Shown piece after piece: positions 44,121 through 52,559 of a stretch of DNA of 64,000 nucleotides; within the stretch, counting starts at the first letter, position 1; each line of letters opens with the position of its first letter. The notes beneath the pieces are model-generated. The model searched no databases, was not told the DNA's origin, and saw nothing but the letters and a program-made list of their open reading frames with translations. Source of the DNA: CAIYWZ01 sp964497925 (GTDB taxonomy: Bacteria > Pseudomonadota > Alphaproteobacteria > CAIYWZ01); NCBI GenBank assembly GCA_964497925.1, contig CAZCFE010000002.1, positions 59,025 through 123,024 of the forward strand, written 5' to 3'. A program made the translations under genes and the position numbers.

Positions 44121-44600
44121 ATGAATATTTTAATTTTTCTATTTTTAATTATGATTGGGCATGCTGATTTATTCGGCAGTGGAAACGATGTAATTCCATT
44201 GCCTACAGATCGGGCCAAATGTACGGCTACAGATGTTGGGGGGAAGTGGTTGGGGGTGTTTAGAAAGTCATGTCAATGCCCAAAGGGGAGAGTTAATGTA
44301 AGGGGTAAATGTGCAATTATTACGCCTCAAATTGAATGTGAAGGGTCCGGAGGTAAGTATTCAGGGACTATTCGTAAAAGCTGTACTTCTTGTCCAAATT
44401 TTACTATGCTTGACGCCGCAAAAAAGAAATGCGTATGTCAAAATACAATTCAAGAGTATTCATTAAAACATAGAGTTTGTGTGTATAAGCCTGAATATAG
44501 AGATAGAATATGTACTGATAATAAAGGAACTTTAGTTTCAGGCAAAACGACAAAAGAAGGTCATGTGGTTATTAGCTTTGAATGTAGCTGGCAACCATGA
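44121..44600 (+). CDS. Small exported Cys-rich protein with two related modules
   Basis: 159 residues from ATG 44121 (AAAGG 9 bases upstream; a GTG three bases earlier is an alternative). Signal peptide, then about 14 cysteines. Two modules resemble each other: Gly-Gly-Lys-Trp-Leu-Gly-Val-Phe-Arg-Lys-Ser-Cys-Gln-Cys-Pro and Gly-Gly-Lys-Tyr-Ser-Gly-Thr-Ile-Arg-Lys-Ser-Cys-Thr-Ser-Cys-Pro. Likely disulfide-bonded outside the cytoplasm. I do not recognise the family. It follows the Lys-rich exported gene, so the two may be one operon. Confidence 0.72.
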   Translation: MNILIFLFLIMIGHADLFGSGNDVIPLPTDRAKCTATDVGGKWLGVFRKSCQCPKGRVNVRGKCAIITPQIECEGSGGKYSGTIRKSCTSCPNFTMLDAAKKKCVCQNTIQEYSLKHRVCVYKPEYRDRICTDNKGTLVSGKTTKEGHVVISFECSWQP

Positions 44601-44613
44601 TAATTGGAAAGTT

Positions 44614-45948
44614 TCAGTCTCCTCCAACAGTCAATTTTGGAATCATGAAGGTGGGGCTGTCGAGCCCGCCTTTTTTTTCAAAATCACTTGCTAAAATTAT
44701 GGATGAAAACATGTTTCTTAAATTTCCTGCAATCGTTGCTTCATGAATTGGGATTGTGAGCAGTCCATTTTCAATTAAAAATCCGCTTGCGCCAGAGCTA
44801 AAATCACCTGTGACGGGATTTCCGCCTTCTCCCATAAGCTCTGTTACATAAAATCCAAAAGGAATATCTGATATAATGTTTTCTTTTGAATCAAAATTTC
44901 CTTCAAAGCAAATATTTGTAAGTTTAGGAGATGAAGGGCCGCTGATGCTGCGGGATGCGTGCCCTGTTGATTGCATATTTAGTTTTAAAGCACAAGAGTG
45001 GTCAAGAATCCAGGATTTCAAGATGCCACTCTTTATGATTTCAAGATTTTCTCCTAAGATCCCTTCATCATCAAATGGTCTTGAAGAAATTCCTCGGGGA
45101 AGCAAGGGTTGATCAATAATGGCTATATTTTTTGGGAATATCTGGGTATTTATATCGTTTTTTAAAAATGAAGTATTTTGAGATATGCTGCGTCCATTGA
45201 TTGCGCTAAAAAGGGATCGAAATACCCCTTTTCCAGCCCGTCTATCAAATATAACTGGCATGCTCCCTGTTCTTATGGTTTTTGCGTTAAGCTTGTCTAA
45301 GGCTCTTGTGGTAGCTTTATGGGCAATGTCTTCAAGTGGTCTTAAATCTGATTTAAAAAGTGACGCATCATAATCATAATCAGTTTTCATATTCTCGTTT
45401 TGCCCTGCGATAACGCTGATTCCGCAAGAAAAAGAAGATTTTTTAAATTTTCCTGTAAATCCATTTGATGATACAATCATGCGCTGATGTGATGAAAATC
45501 CTGCAGAGGCTCCTTCAGAATTTGTAATACCTTTTATATTTAAAGCAAGATTTTCAAGTTTTTGAGATATTTCAAGAAGTTGTTCTGCAGACAAAGATTC
45601 TGTATCATGATACTGGGAGTTATCAATTAAATCTGGACAAAATCCAGAATCGATCATTTTTGAAAAAGGATCTTTAGGCAAATATGAAACAGTGCTTAAA
45701 CCAATTTCAATTTGTTTTTTTAAATTATCTGTTGATGTGTCTGTTGTTGATAGGAAAATTTGTTTTTCATCTTTAATGATGCGGATTCCAGCTTCACATG
45801 TGTCAGAAATCTCACAAGTCTCTGGCTTTTCAAGTCTTGAGCCTGCATTGATTGAAGAAGATATATCCATGATGATTTCAATATTATCTGCTCCTTTGAG
45901 AGTTCCAAAATCAACCAGGTTTTTTAATTTTTCTATCATACTATTCAT
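44614..45948 (-). CDS. pmbA: TldE/PmbA family protein
   Basis: Subunit of the TldD/TldE zinc protease system, known for maturation of microcin B17 and CcdA degradation. 444 residues from the ATG at 45948, which overlaps the BON gene stop; GTG 45960 and ATG 45939 are alternatives. The late Gly-Asn-Pro-Val-Thr-Gly-Asp-Phe-Ser-Ser-Gly-Ala-Ser-Gly-Phe segment is typical. No zinc-binding motif, as expected for TldE. The TldD partner is not in the window. Confidence 0.88.
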   Translation of the reverse strand: MNSMIEKLKNLVDFGTLKGADNIEIIMDISSSINAGSRLEKPETCEISDTCEAGIRIIKDEKQIFLSTTDTSTDNLKKQIEIGLSTVSYLPKDPFSKMIDSGFCPDLIDNSQYHDTESLSAEQLLEISQKLENLALNIKGITNSEGASAGFSSHQRMIVSSNGFTGKFKKSSFSCGISVIAGQNENMKTDYDYDASLFKSDLRPLEDIAHKATTRALDKLNAKTIRTGSMPVIFDRRAGKGVFRSLFSAINGRSISQNTSFLKNDINTQIFPKNIAIIDQPLLPRGISSRPFDDEGILGENLEIIKSGILKSWILDHSCALKLNMQSTGHASRSISGPSSPKLTNICFEGNFDSKENIISDIPFGFYVTELMGEGGNPVTGDFSSGASGFLIENGLLTIPIHEATIAGNLRNMFSSIILASDFEKKGGLDSPTFMIPKLTVGGD

Positions 45949-46477
45949 CCGGATTTTCACGTAACCTTATATAAGAAATGACTTGTTTCACCCCTTTTAC
46001 AGTTCGGCTTAATGTTAAGACCTTGTCTAGTTCTTTTTGATCATCTGCAACGCCAAGCAAATAAACAACGCCGTCAACAGTTAATATTGTGTATCTTGTT
46101 GAATTGACATACTTTTCAAACAATAGGGCATTTTTGATTTGCAAAGTAATCCATGAGTCAGATGCGTAAGACCCCCATGTTAACTCTCCAATTTTGATTT
46201 TATCGATGACTTCTTTAACGCCTTGAGCTTGCCACGCTAAACGGACGGCTTCAACATGGTCTTCAGGGGTGGAAACGGTCCCTGTAAGCAAAGCTCTGCG
46301 CTCAACAACAGTAATGGTCAAGTTTTTATAAAAATCTTTTTTGGTGGCAAACCAAATATGCTCTATACGCCCTTTTACATTTATGTCGCTAAAAGCTTCG
46401 CTCCCTGCTCGCTCAAGAGAGGAGCAGTTTGTAAGGATAAACGCTGCGCAGCTTGTCAAAATAATTTTTTTAATCAC
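45941..46477 (-). CDS. BON-domain lipoprotein (OsmY/DolP-like)
   Basis: 178 residues. Signal peptide with lipobox Leu-Thr-Asn-Cys at 15-18, then two BON domains (residues about 35-100 and 110-175; Leu-Thr-Gly-Thr-Val-Ser and Tyr-Leu-Leu-Gly-Val-Ala mark the strands). Probably an outer-membrane lipid-binding lipoprotein. The start is GTG 46477 with AAAGGAG 8 bases upstream. It overlaps the next gene. Confidence 0.85.
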   Translation of the reverse strand: MIKKIILTSCAAFILTNCSSLERAGSEAFSDINVKGRIEHIWFATKKDFYKNLTITVVERRALLTGTVSTPEDHVEAVRLAWQAQGVKEVIDKIKIGELTWGSYASDSWITLQIKNALLFEKYVNSTRYTILTVDGVVYLLGVADDQKELDKVLTLSRTVKGVKQVISYIRLRENPDE

Positions 46478-46543
46478 GTATTAAACTCCTTTAGTTTTTT
46501 TATTTATAATGATCATATTTTTCTTAAATTTGCAACTTATAAG

Positions 46544-47650
46544 TTAATTCTTTCCCCAGATCAAATAATGAATTGCTGCAGGGATTCTTTTGAAAAAGGG
46601 TGCGCCACACACATCGTGCGCTGCAAATAAATCCACAGATCTATCGGGTGTGTTGGGGATGTGAATAAGCAATTTTCCAATTTTCTGGCCTTTTTTTACA
46701 GGGATTTCTAGAGGTCCATTGTAAATAGCTTCAAGTTTTACTCTTGAGTATACATTTCTTGGTAATGTAATTGAGATATCTTCATTTGTGACAAGAGGGA
46801 CAGTTGGATGGTTTCCAAGCCAAACTTCTGCATCTGTGACGATGCTGCCTTTTTGAAAAAAGCGGTACATATCGAATTCTTTAAATCCCCAATTCAAAAG
46901 ATATCCTGCATCTTGGGTTCTTTCTTTTTGAGTTTTATAGCCATTTACAACAAGAACAAGGCGTCTATCTTTTTGTTTAGCAGAAAGGGTAATACCGTGC
47001 CCAGCAAGGTCAGTCTTTCCTGTTTTGATTCCATCTACACCCATTTCACCTAAAAGAGTGTTTCGATTAGGTTGCTTGATGCCGTTATAGGTGAATTCTT
47101 TTTCTCCGACATAATGATAATATTGAGGAAAGTCTTCAATCAATCTTTTTGCAAGTATTGCAAGGTCCATGCATGTTGTCACATGTTCAGGATCGGGCAA
47201 TCCATTTGAATTTTTAAAAACTGTGTTTTTCATGCCCATTTCTAGAGCTTTTTTTGTCATTTCAACAGCAGCTGTTTCTTCAGAGCCAAATAAGCCTTCC
47301 ATTGCCACAACGCAAGCATCATTTCCTGAAACAGTTGCAATTCCTTTGACCAGATTTTCAACGTCAACCTTAGTTCCAGCTTGAACAAACATTTTAGATC
47401 CTTTTGTTTTCCAAGCTTTTTCGCTGACCAAAAAAGTATCTGTTAGTTTTAAGGTGCCAGTACTTAGTTTTTCAAATAGAATGTAAAGAGTCATAATTTT
47501 GGTCATAGATGAAGGAAACATCTTTTCATCTGCGTTTTTCTCAAATAAAGGTGTCCCGGTTGTGGTGTCGATAAGGAAAGCTTGTTTCGCTTTGCTCTCG
47601 ATTCCAAAAGCAGATAGTGATAGAAGTAAAAGTGTAAGTAGAGTTTTCAT
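46544..47650 (-). CDS. dacC: D-alanyl-D-alanine carboxypeptidase (DacA/DacC type)
   Basis: Low-molecular-mass PBP that trims pentapeptides in the periplasm. 368 residues. Signal peptide, then Ser48-Met-Thr-Lys51 (SxxK), Ser108-Gly-Asn110 and Lys209-Thr-Gly211. The C-terminal beta domain is present. The symbol is by family only. The start overlaps rlpA by 4 bases (ATGA). Confidence 0.92.
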   Translation of the reverse strand: MKTLLTLLLLSLSAFGIESKAKQAFLIDTTTGTPLFEKNADEKMFPSSMTKIMTLYILFEKLSTGTLKLTDTFLVSEKAWKTKGSKMFVQAGTKVDVENLVKGIATVSGNDACVVAMEGLFGSEETAAVEMTKKALEMGMKNTVFKNSNGLPDPEHVTTCMDLAILAKRLIEDFPQYYHYVGEKEFTYNGIKQPNRNTLLGEMGVDGIKTGKTDLAGHGITLSAKQKDRRLVLVVNGYKTQKERTQDAGYLLNWGFKEFDMYRFFQKGSIVTDAEVWLGNHPTVPLVTNEDISITLPRNVYSRVKLEAIYNGPLEIPVKKGQKIGKLLIHIPNTPDRSVDLFAAHDVCGAPFFKRIPAAIHYLIWGKN

Positions 47651-48339
47651 GATTTGGCCTTTTTAATTGTTTTTTTTGCAACAGGTTTCGTTTTTGAGGT
47701 TTTTGTAAGTCTGACGTTATTGTTTTTTCCTGTCTTGATCGGAGGTAATTTTGCAAACATTAACGGCTTGGTAGGCACCGGTTTTATTTGATGAGGAATG
47801 TGTTCTATATGTTGCGTGGTAGGAGTTGCTAGGTGAGTTGCTTCTCCAATAAATTCTTTTCTTTCATTGTATGCGATGCTTTCAGGGACGAGTGTTTGCA
47901 CTTTAACTTTTGCAAGGCCTTTGTGATGGAATCCAAGTTGTTTTGCAGCTGTAAGTGTCAGATCTAATATTCTGTCATCTCCTGTAAAAGGGCCTCTATC
48001 ATTGACTTTTACGACAATGCTCTTTCCATTTTCAAGATTTGTTACTTTGACGATAGCGGGCAATGGGAGGGTCCTGTGTGCAGCTGTCAAGCCATGCTGA
48101 TCATAAGTCTCACCGGTTGATGTTTTTTTTGTATGAAACCCTGGCCCATACCATGAAGCAAGCCCAATATCATCATATTCAAGATGTTTTTGTGGGTGAA
48201 ACCATTGGTCTTTCATGAAAGAGTTTGTAATTTTATAGGGCTTATCCGTCCCTCTTTGTGGACCTGGTCTTGGGGTTTCAATGCCGCCAGAACATCCAGA
48301 TAAAATCAGTGCACCCAGTAGTAAATATTGTTTCATCAT
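47647..48339 (-). CDS. rlpA: RlpA-like septal lipoprotein
   Basis: Lipoprotein with a double-psi beta-barrel and lytic transglycosylase activity in some species. 230 residues. Lipobox Leu-Ser-Gly-Cys near residue 16; DPBB core with Gly-Leu-Ala-Ser-Trp-Tyr-Gly-Pro-Gly-Phe-His and Val-Lys-Val-Asn-Asp-Arg-Gly-Pro-Phe. No SPOR domain: instead a basic tail (Lys-Lys-Thr-Ile-Lys-Lys-Ala-Lys-Ser). AAGGA precedes the start. Confidence 0.9.
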   Translation of the reverse strand: MMKQYLLLGALILSGCSGGIETPRPGPQRGTDKPYKITNSFMKDQWFHPQKHLEYDDIGLASWYGPGFHTKKTSTGETYDQHGLTAAHRTLPLPAIVKVTNLENGKSIVVKVNDRGPFTGDDRILDLTLTAAKQLGFHHKGLAKVKVQTLVPESIAYNERKEFIGEATHLATPTTQHIEHIPHQIKPVPTKPLMFAKLPPIKTGKNNNVRLTKTSKTKPVAKKTIKKAKS

Positions 48340-48370
48340 TTTGTTTTTCCTTACTTCTTAATTATGTATC

Positions 48371-49309
48371 TCATCTTGCTAAACCATCGGCCAACATCCC
48401 AACGCCCAGTGCAAATTTTTCAGACCTATTCCATTTTAGAATAATTTTAAAGTTCGGGTAAAGTAAATAAGTAGGTCCAAACGTTTTAAGTGGTTTTCTG
48501 ATGAATGTTTTTGTGCTGGGAAATTTCAAATCTCCGCCGCCAATTTTTCTGACTCCCAAATCTTGAAATTGGGAATTCGTCCCTTCTTCTGATATTTTAA
48601 TGCCATCTGGAAGGGTGACTAGATGTCCCCAAGGTTCATGTTGGGACCATCCGCTTTTTTTTAAATAATTTGCAATGGATTCAAAAACATCTGGAACAGA
48701 TGTCCAAATATTTGTTTTTCCAATAGGGACTGAAAATGTGAAAAAACTTGAAGGCATGAATTGGCATTGCCCTGTTGCACCTGCCCAAGATCCTTTGAAA
48801 TCTTCAAGCTTGATATATCCTTGGTCAACCATTTTAAGGGCAAGTATTAATTCTCTTTCAAATAAAGCCGGCCTGCTACTCTTCCAGGCTAATGTTGCCA
48901 ATGATTGAATAACTGGATATTTTGAAGGTTCTTCCCCATATCGTGTTTCAATTCCCCATAGTGACACAATATATTGAAGTGGAACTTGATATCTTTGGGA
49001 AATTTCATTTAAAATTTCCTGATATTGAGAAATTTTAGCTTTGCCTTCGTTGATTCTTCGGTTGAGAGTGAAAATCTTTTTTATATATCCGGTAAGAGAG
49101 GGTTTTGTGGAATTTTGATTTTGATCAAGAGATAGAACTTTATAATTAGGGAGGAGGTTGTGAAAAGCATCATCTAAATTCTTCAGATTTACGCCATTTT
49201 CAATAGCTTTTGTTTTAAAAATCAAACACCATTCCTGAAAAGTTAAATCTTTTAAGGGGGATGCATGAATAGATGTGGTTAATAAAAAACAGATAACTAT
49301 ATATTTCAT
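48371..49309 (-). CDS. mltB: Lytic murein transglycosylase MltB
   Basis: Cleaves the glycan strand, 312 residues from ATG 49309, which begins a clean signal peptide (Met-Lys-Tyr-Ile-Val-Ile-Cys-Phe-Leu-Leu). The frame is open to 49345 with a TTG start, so the first residues are uncertain. The catalytic Glu is in Trp-Gly-Ile-Glu-Thr-Arg-Tyr-Gly. The C-terminal domain contains Gly-Ala-Thr-Gly-Gln-Cys-Gln-Phe-Met-Pro-Ser. It is upstream of rlpA and dacC, a peptidoglycan-remodelling group. Confidence 0.88.
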   Translation of the reverse strand: MKYIVICFLLTTSIHASPLKDLTFQEWCLIFKTKAIENGVNLKNLDDAFHNLLPNYKVLSLDQNQNSTKPSLTGYIKKIFTLNRRINEGKAKISQYQEILNEISQRYQVPLQYIVSLWGIETRYGEEPSKYPVIQSLATLAWKSSRPALFERELILALKMVDQGYIKLEDFKGSWAGATGQCQFMPSSFFTFSVPIGKTNIWTSVPDVFESIANYLKKSGWSQHEPWGHLVTLPDGIKISEEGTNSQFQDLGVRKIGGGDLKFPSTKTFIRKPLKTFGPTYLLYPNFKIILKWNRSEKFALGVGMLADGLAR

Positions 49310-49376
49310 GAGACTATTCATACCAAAAATGTCCATGAAATGCAATTGATTTTCTTCAACTATAGTAAAATAATTA

Positions 49377-49405
49377 TTGACATATTTTGAATATGTGAGT
49401 ATTAT
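49377..49405 (+). promoter_or_regulatory. Promoter of uvrD operon
   Basis: TTGACA at 49377-49382, 17-base spacer, TATTAT at 49400-49405. The transcript leader is about 120 bases and contains a micro-ORF. It drives uvrD, prmA and pepP. Confidence 0.65.
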
Positions 49406-49491
49406 TAATTGATGAGGTATTGATGACCTGTGAAGGTCTATGGTGGTGGTATTTTGAAAAAATTCAATTTAAAAGTGAGGGGGAATCTGTT

Positions 49492-49533
49492 ATGATAAAA
49501 GCAGAAAAATTAACGATAGAGATGCGAAAATGA
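49492..49533 (+). CDS. 13-codon upstream ORF coupled to uvrD
   Basis: ATG 49492 has a strong AGGGGGA (49478-49484) at 7-base spacing, while the uvrD ATG itself has no clear ribosome site. The micro-ORF (Met-Ile-Lys-Ala-Glu-Lys-Leu-Thr-Ile-Glu-Met-Arg-Lys) ends in a TGA that overlaps the uvrD ATG as ATGA. Translation of uvrD may depend on it. Alternatively uvrD really begins elsewhere. Confidence 0.4.
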   Translation: MIKAEKLTIEMRK

Positions 49534-51707
49534 ATAGTCTGGCACGTCAGGAAAACCTAGTTGAATCACAGGAGTTTTTTTATATGGAAAATTTAAACTC
49601 TCCACAGCGTGAAGCCGTGCAAGAGCTGGAGCGTCATGTTTTGGTACTTGCAGGTGCTGGAACTGGTAAAACAAAAGTTTTAACCACTCGAATTGCTCAT
49701 ATTATTTATGGGCAATATGCAAAATCATCTCAAATTATTGCGCTGACTTTCACTAATAAAGCTGCGATGGAAATGAAAGAACGTGTTTCTAAAGTTTTGC
49801 AAGGGAAAGTAGAGCTTTTTTGGATGGGCACATTTCACTCCATTTGTGCAAAAATCTTAAGAAAGCATGCGGAAATTTTAGGATACTCATCCTCTTTTAC
49901 AATTTTAGATAGCGATGATCAGCAACGGTTGATGAAGCAAATTATGAAAGAAGAGGGGATCACATCAGAAGATATTTCTCCAACATATGCATCTATTATG
50001 ATTTCAAGATGGAAAGATAAGGGATGGTTTCCAGATCAAGTCCCATCTATCAGCTCTGGAGATCGTGAATATTTTGCCTTAAAAATTTATCATATTTATC
50101 AAAGCAGACTTAAAAATTTTAATTCTATGGATTTTGGGGATTTGCTGTTGCTTTCACTCCATCTTTTTATGAGTTTTCCCGAAATATTAAAGATTTATCA
50201 TGAGCAATTTAAATTTATTCTTGTAGATGAGTATCAAGATACCAATGTGTCTCAATATTTATGGCTGCGTCTTCTTGCCCAAGGTGGGGCCAACGTCTGC
50301 TGCGTAGGAGATGATGATCAATCTATTTATGGATGGCGTGGTGCAGAGGTCGCAAACATCTTAAGATTTGAAAGTGATTTTCAAAACGCAAAAGTGGTAA
50401 GATTAGAGCAAAACTACAGATCAACTCCTGAAATTTTAAATGCAGCATCATCTCTTATTTCTCATAACACAAGCAGGTTTGGAAAAACCTTGTGGACCAA
50501 AGAAGAAGAGGGAGAAAAGATTTCTGTTCGAGGGCTTTGGGATTCGCGCGACGAGGCACGTTATATTGGTGATGAAATTGAAAATTCACAGCGTTCTGGC
50601 GTGTCATTAAATCATATGGCAGTTTTAGTTCGCGCAGGCTACCAAACACGTGAATTTGAAGAACGTTTCATGGTTTTGGGGGTTCCTTATCGTGTTGTGG
50701 GTGGGCCAAGATTTTATGAACGCATGGAAATTAGAGATGCTTTGGCGTATTTGCGTGTTGTTGTTGAGCATCAAGATAGCTTGGCATATGAACGTATTCT
50801 CAACACTCCAAAACGTGGAATTGGTTTGACGACTTTGCAATTGATTCATCTTTACTCAAGAAATCAAGAATGTTCACTTTTTGATGCCGTTAGCGCACTT
50901 GTTCAAACTGAAGATTTAAGAGGATCAGCCAGAAAAACCCTTCAAGAGTTTAATGCTCAAATTGAATTTTGGCGATCTTTGCTTAAAGATACAGATCATT
51001 CAAATGTGGCTGCTCGTATTTTGGAAGAGTCTGGATATATTCGTATGTGGGAAATGGATCGCACACCAGAGTCCTCAGGCCGTATTGAAAACTTAAAAGA
51101 AATGGTAAGGGCTATCGATTCTTTTGAAACTCTGCCTGCCTTTTTAGAGCATGTTAGTTTGGTGATGGAAAATGTATCTGATAGAGAATCAGAAATGGTG
51201 ACAGTGATGACATTACACAGCGCAAAAGGTCTTGAATTTGATACAGTTTTCTTAGCTGGATGGGATGAGGGGATTTTCCCTCATACCAAAGCTTTGCAAG
51301 AATCAGGTGATGAAGGATTGGAAGAAGAAAGAAGACTTGCCTATGTTGGAATAACTCGTGCAAAACGCAAGGCTTATATCACATATGCATCGTATAGACG
51401 GGTTTTTGGAATGACAGAATCAAGTATACCTTCACGTTTTATTGCAGAGCTTCCCGTTCAAAGTGTTGAGAGATTTGCAGAGCGTGGTATTTTGCATGAG
51501 AATACCTCAAAGCCAATCTTTACTCAAAAATCAGAGCAAGTCAAAACAAATCAAGATTCAAAAAAAATTGGTGTGTCAGATCGTGTTTTCCATATAAAAT
51601 TTGGATATGGGAAAGTCAGAAGAATTGAAGGAGATAAAGCAGAAATTGATTTTGAAGTTGCGGGATTAAAAAAAGTAGTTACAAGTTTTATAGAAAGAAT
51701 AAAATAA
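49530..51707 (+). CDS. uvrD: ATP-dependent DNA helicase UvrD/PcrA
   Basis: SF1A 3'-5' helicase for nucleotide excision and mismatch repair. 725 residues. Q motif Leu-Asn-Ser-Pro-Gln-Arg-Glu-Ala, Walker A Ala-Gly-Ala-Gly-Thr-Gly-Lys-Thr at 41-48, motif II Val-Asp-Glu-Tyr-Gln-Asp-Thr, and Cys-Val-Gly-Asp-Asp-Asp-Gln-Ser-Ile-Tyr. PcrA/UvrD C-terminal Tudor-like end is present. prmA begins 2 bases after the stop. Confidence 0.94.
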   Translation: MNSLARQENLVESQEFFYMENLNSPQREAVQELERHVLVLAGAGTGKTKVLTTRIAHIIYGQYAKSSQIIALTFTNKAAMEMKERVSKVLQGKVELFWMGTFHSICAKILRKHAEILGYSSSFTILDSDDQQRLMKQIMKEEGITSEDISPTYASIMISRWKDKGWFPDQVPSISSGDREYFALKIYHIYQSRLKNFNSMDFGDLLLLSLHLFMSFPEILKIYHEQFKFILVDEYQDTNVSQYLWLRLLAQGGANVCCVGDDDQSIYGWRGAEVANILRFESDFQNAKVVRLEQNYRSTPEILNAASSLISHNTSRFGKTLWTKEEEGEKISVRGLWDSRDEARYIGDEIENSQRSGVSLNHMAVLVRAGYQTREFEERFMVLGVPYRVVGGPRFYERMEIRDALAYLRVVVEHQDSLAYERILNTPKRGIGLTTLQLIHLYSRNQECSLFDAVSALVQTEDLRGSARKTLQEFNAQIEFWRSLLKDTDHSNVAARILEESGYIRMWEMDRTPESSGRIENLKEMVRAIDSFETLPAFLEHVSLVMENVSDRESEMVTVMTLHSAKGLEFDTVFLAGWDEGIFPHTKALQESGDEGLEEERRLAYVGITRAKRKAYITYASYRRVFGMTESSIPSRFIAELPVQSVERFAERGILHENTSKPIFTQKSEQVKTNQDSKKIGVSDRVFHIKFGYGKVRRIEGDKAEIDFEVAGLKKVVTSFIERIK

Positions 51708-51709
51708 TT

Positions 51710-52555
51710 ATGAAAAAATATCATTTTACAGTGCCATCTTCATTAGAAGATATCGACAGACTTTCTCAAGCGTTTGATGAATTAGCTGAATCTGTATGTA
51801 TGTTTGAAGATCAAAATACCAAGGAATGGTTTTTTGAAGCTGTTTTTTGTGCAGAAGATATGGCAATTATCCAAACCGTTGCGTCGGGATTAAAGTTGGA
51901 AATTATAGTTAAAGAATTGCCAAACGTTGATTGGTTGAGCAAAGTTCATGAAGATTTTCCTCCTTTGAGTATAGGTAATTTTTATGTTTATGGATCGCAT
52001 GTGAAAAATCCAAACCCAGAAGAAAAAATTCCTTTACTTGTGGACGCGGCAACGGCATTTGGTTCAGGACACCATGAATCAACAAGGGGATGTTTGATTG
52101 CATTTAGCATGTTAAAAAAAGAACATAATTTTCATAAAATGCTCGATATGGGATGCGGTTCAGGTATTTTGGCACTGGCAATGGCATCACTTTGGAATGG
52201 GAATGTTTTAGGGGTTGATAATGATCCAGAAGCAGTTAAAGTTTCTATTGAAAATACTAAAATCAATAAAATTGAAAATTTCCAAGGAATTGTAAATGAA
52301 GGTTTTGCAGGGGATGCTTTAAAAGAATACGCACCATTTGATCTGATCGCTGCAAATATTTTGGCAGGACCATTAATGGATATGGCTTTTGATATTTCTC
52401 AAAATCTTGACCAAGATGGGTTTGTTGTTCTTGCTGGACTTTTGTCCACGCAAGCGCCAGATATCATACAAGCATATAAAAATGTCGGAGTTCATTTAAT
52501 AGAAGAGTTCTCTGGAAATGATTGGTCAACATTGTTACTTCAAAAAAAAGGATAG
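51710..52555 (+). CDS. prmA: Ribosomal protein L11 methyltransferase
   Basis: Trimethylates L11. 281 residues: N-terminal substrate domain, then Ala-Thr-Ala-Phe-Gly-Ser-Gly-His-His-Glu-Ser-Thr (family signature), SAM motif Asp-Met-Gly-Cys-Gly-Ser-Gly-Ile and Ala-Ala-Asn-Ile-Leu-Ala-Gly-Pro-Leu. It is followed by pepP after 4 bases. Confidence 0.93.
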   Translation: MKKYHFTVPSSLEDIDRLSQAFDELAESVCMFEDQNTKEWFFEAVFCAEDMAIIQTVASGLKLEIIVKELPNVDWLSKVHEDFPPLSIGNFYVYGSHVKNPNPEEKIPLLVDAATAFGSGHHESTRGCLIAFSMLKKEHNFHKMLDMGCGSGILALAMASLWNGNVLGVDNDPEAVKVSIENTKINKIENFQGIVNEGFAGDALKEYAPFDLIAANILAGPLMDMAFDISQNLDQDGFVVLAGLLSTQAPDIIQAYKNVGVHLIEEFSGNDWSTLLLQKKG

Positions 52556-52559
52556 CCTG

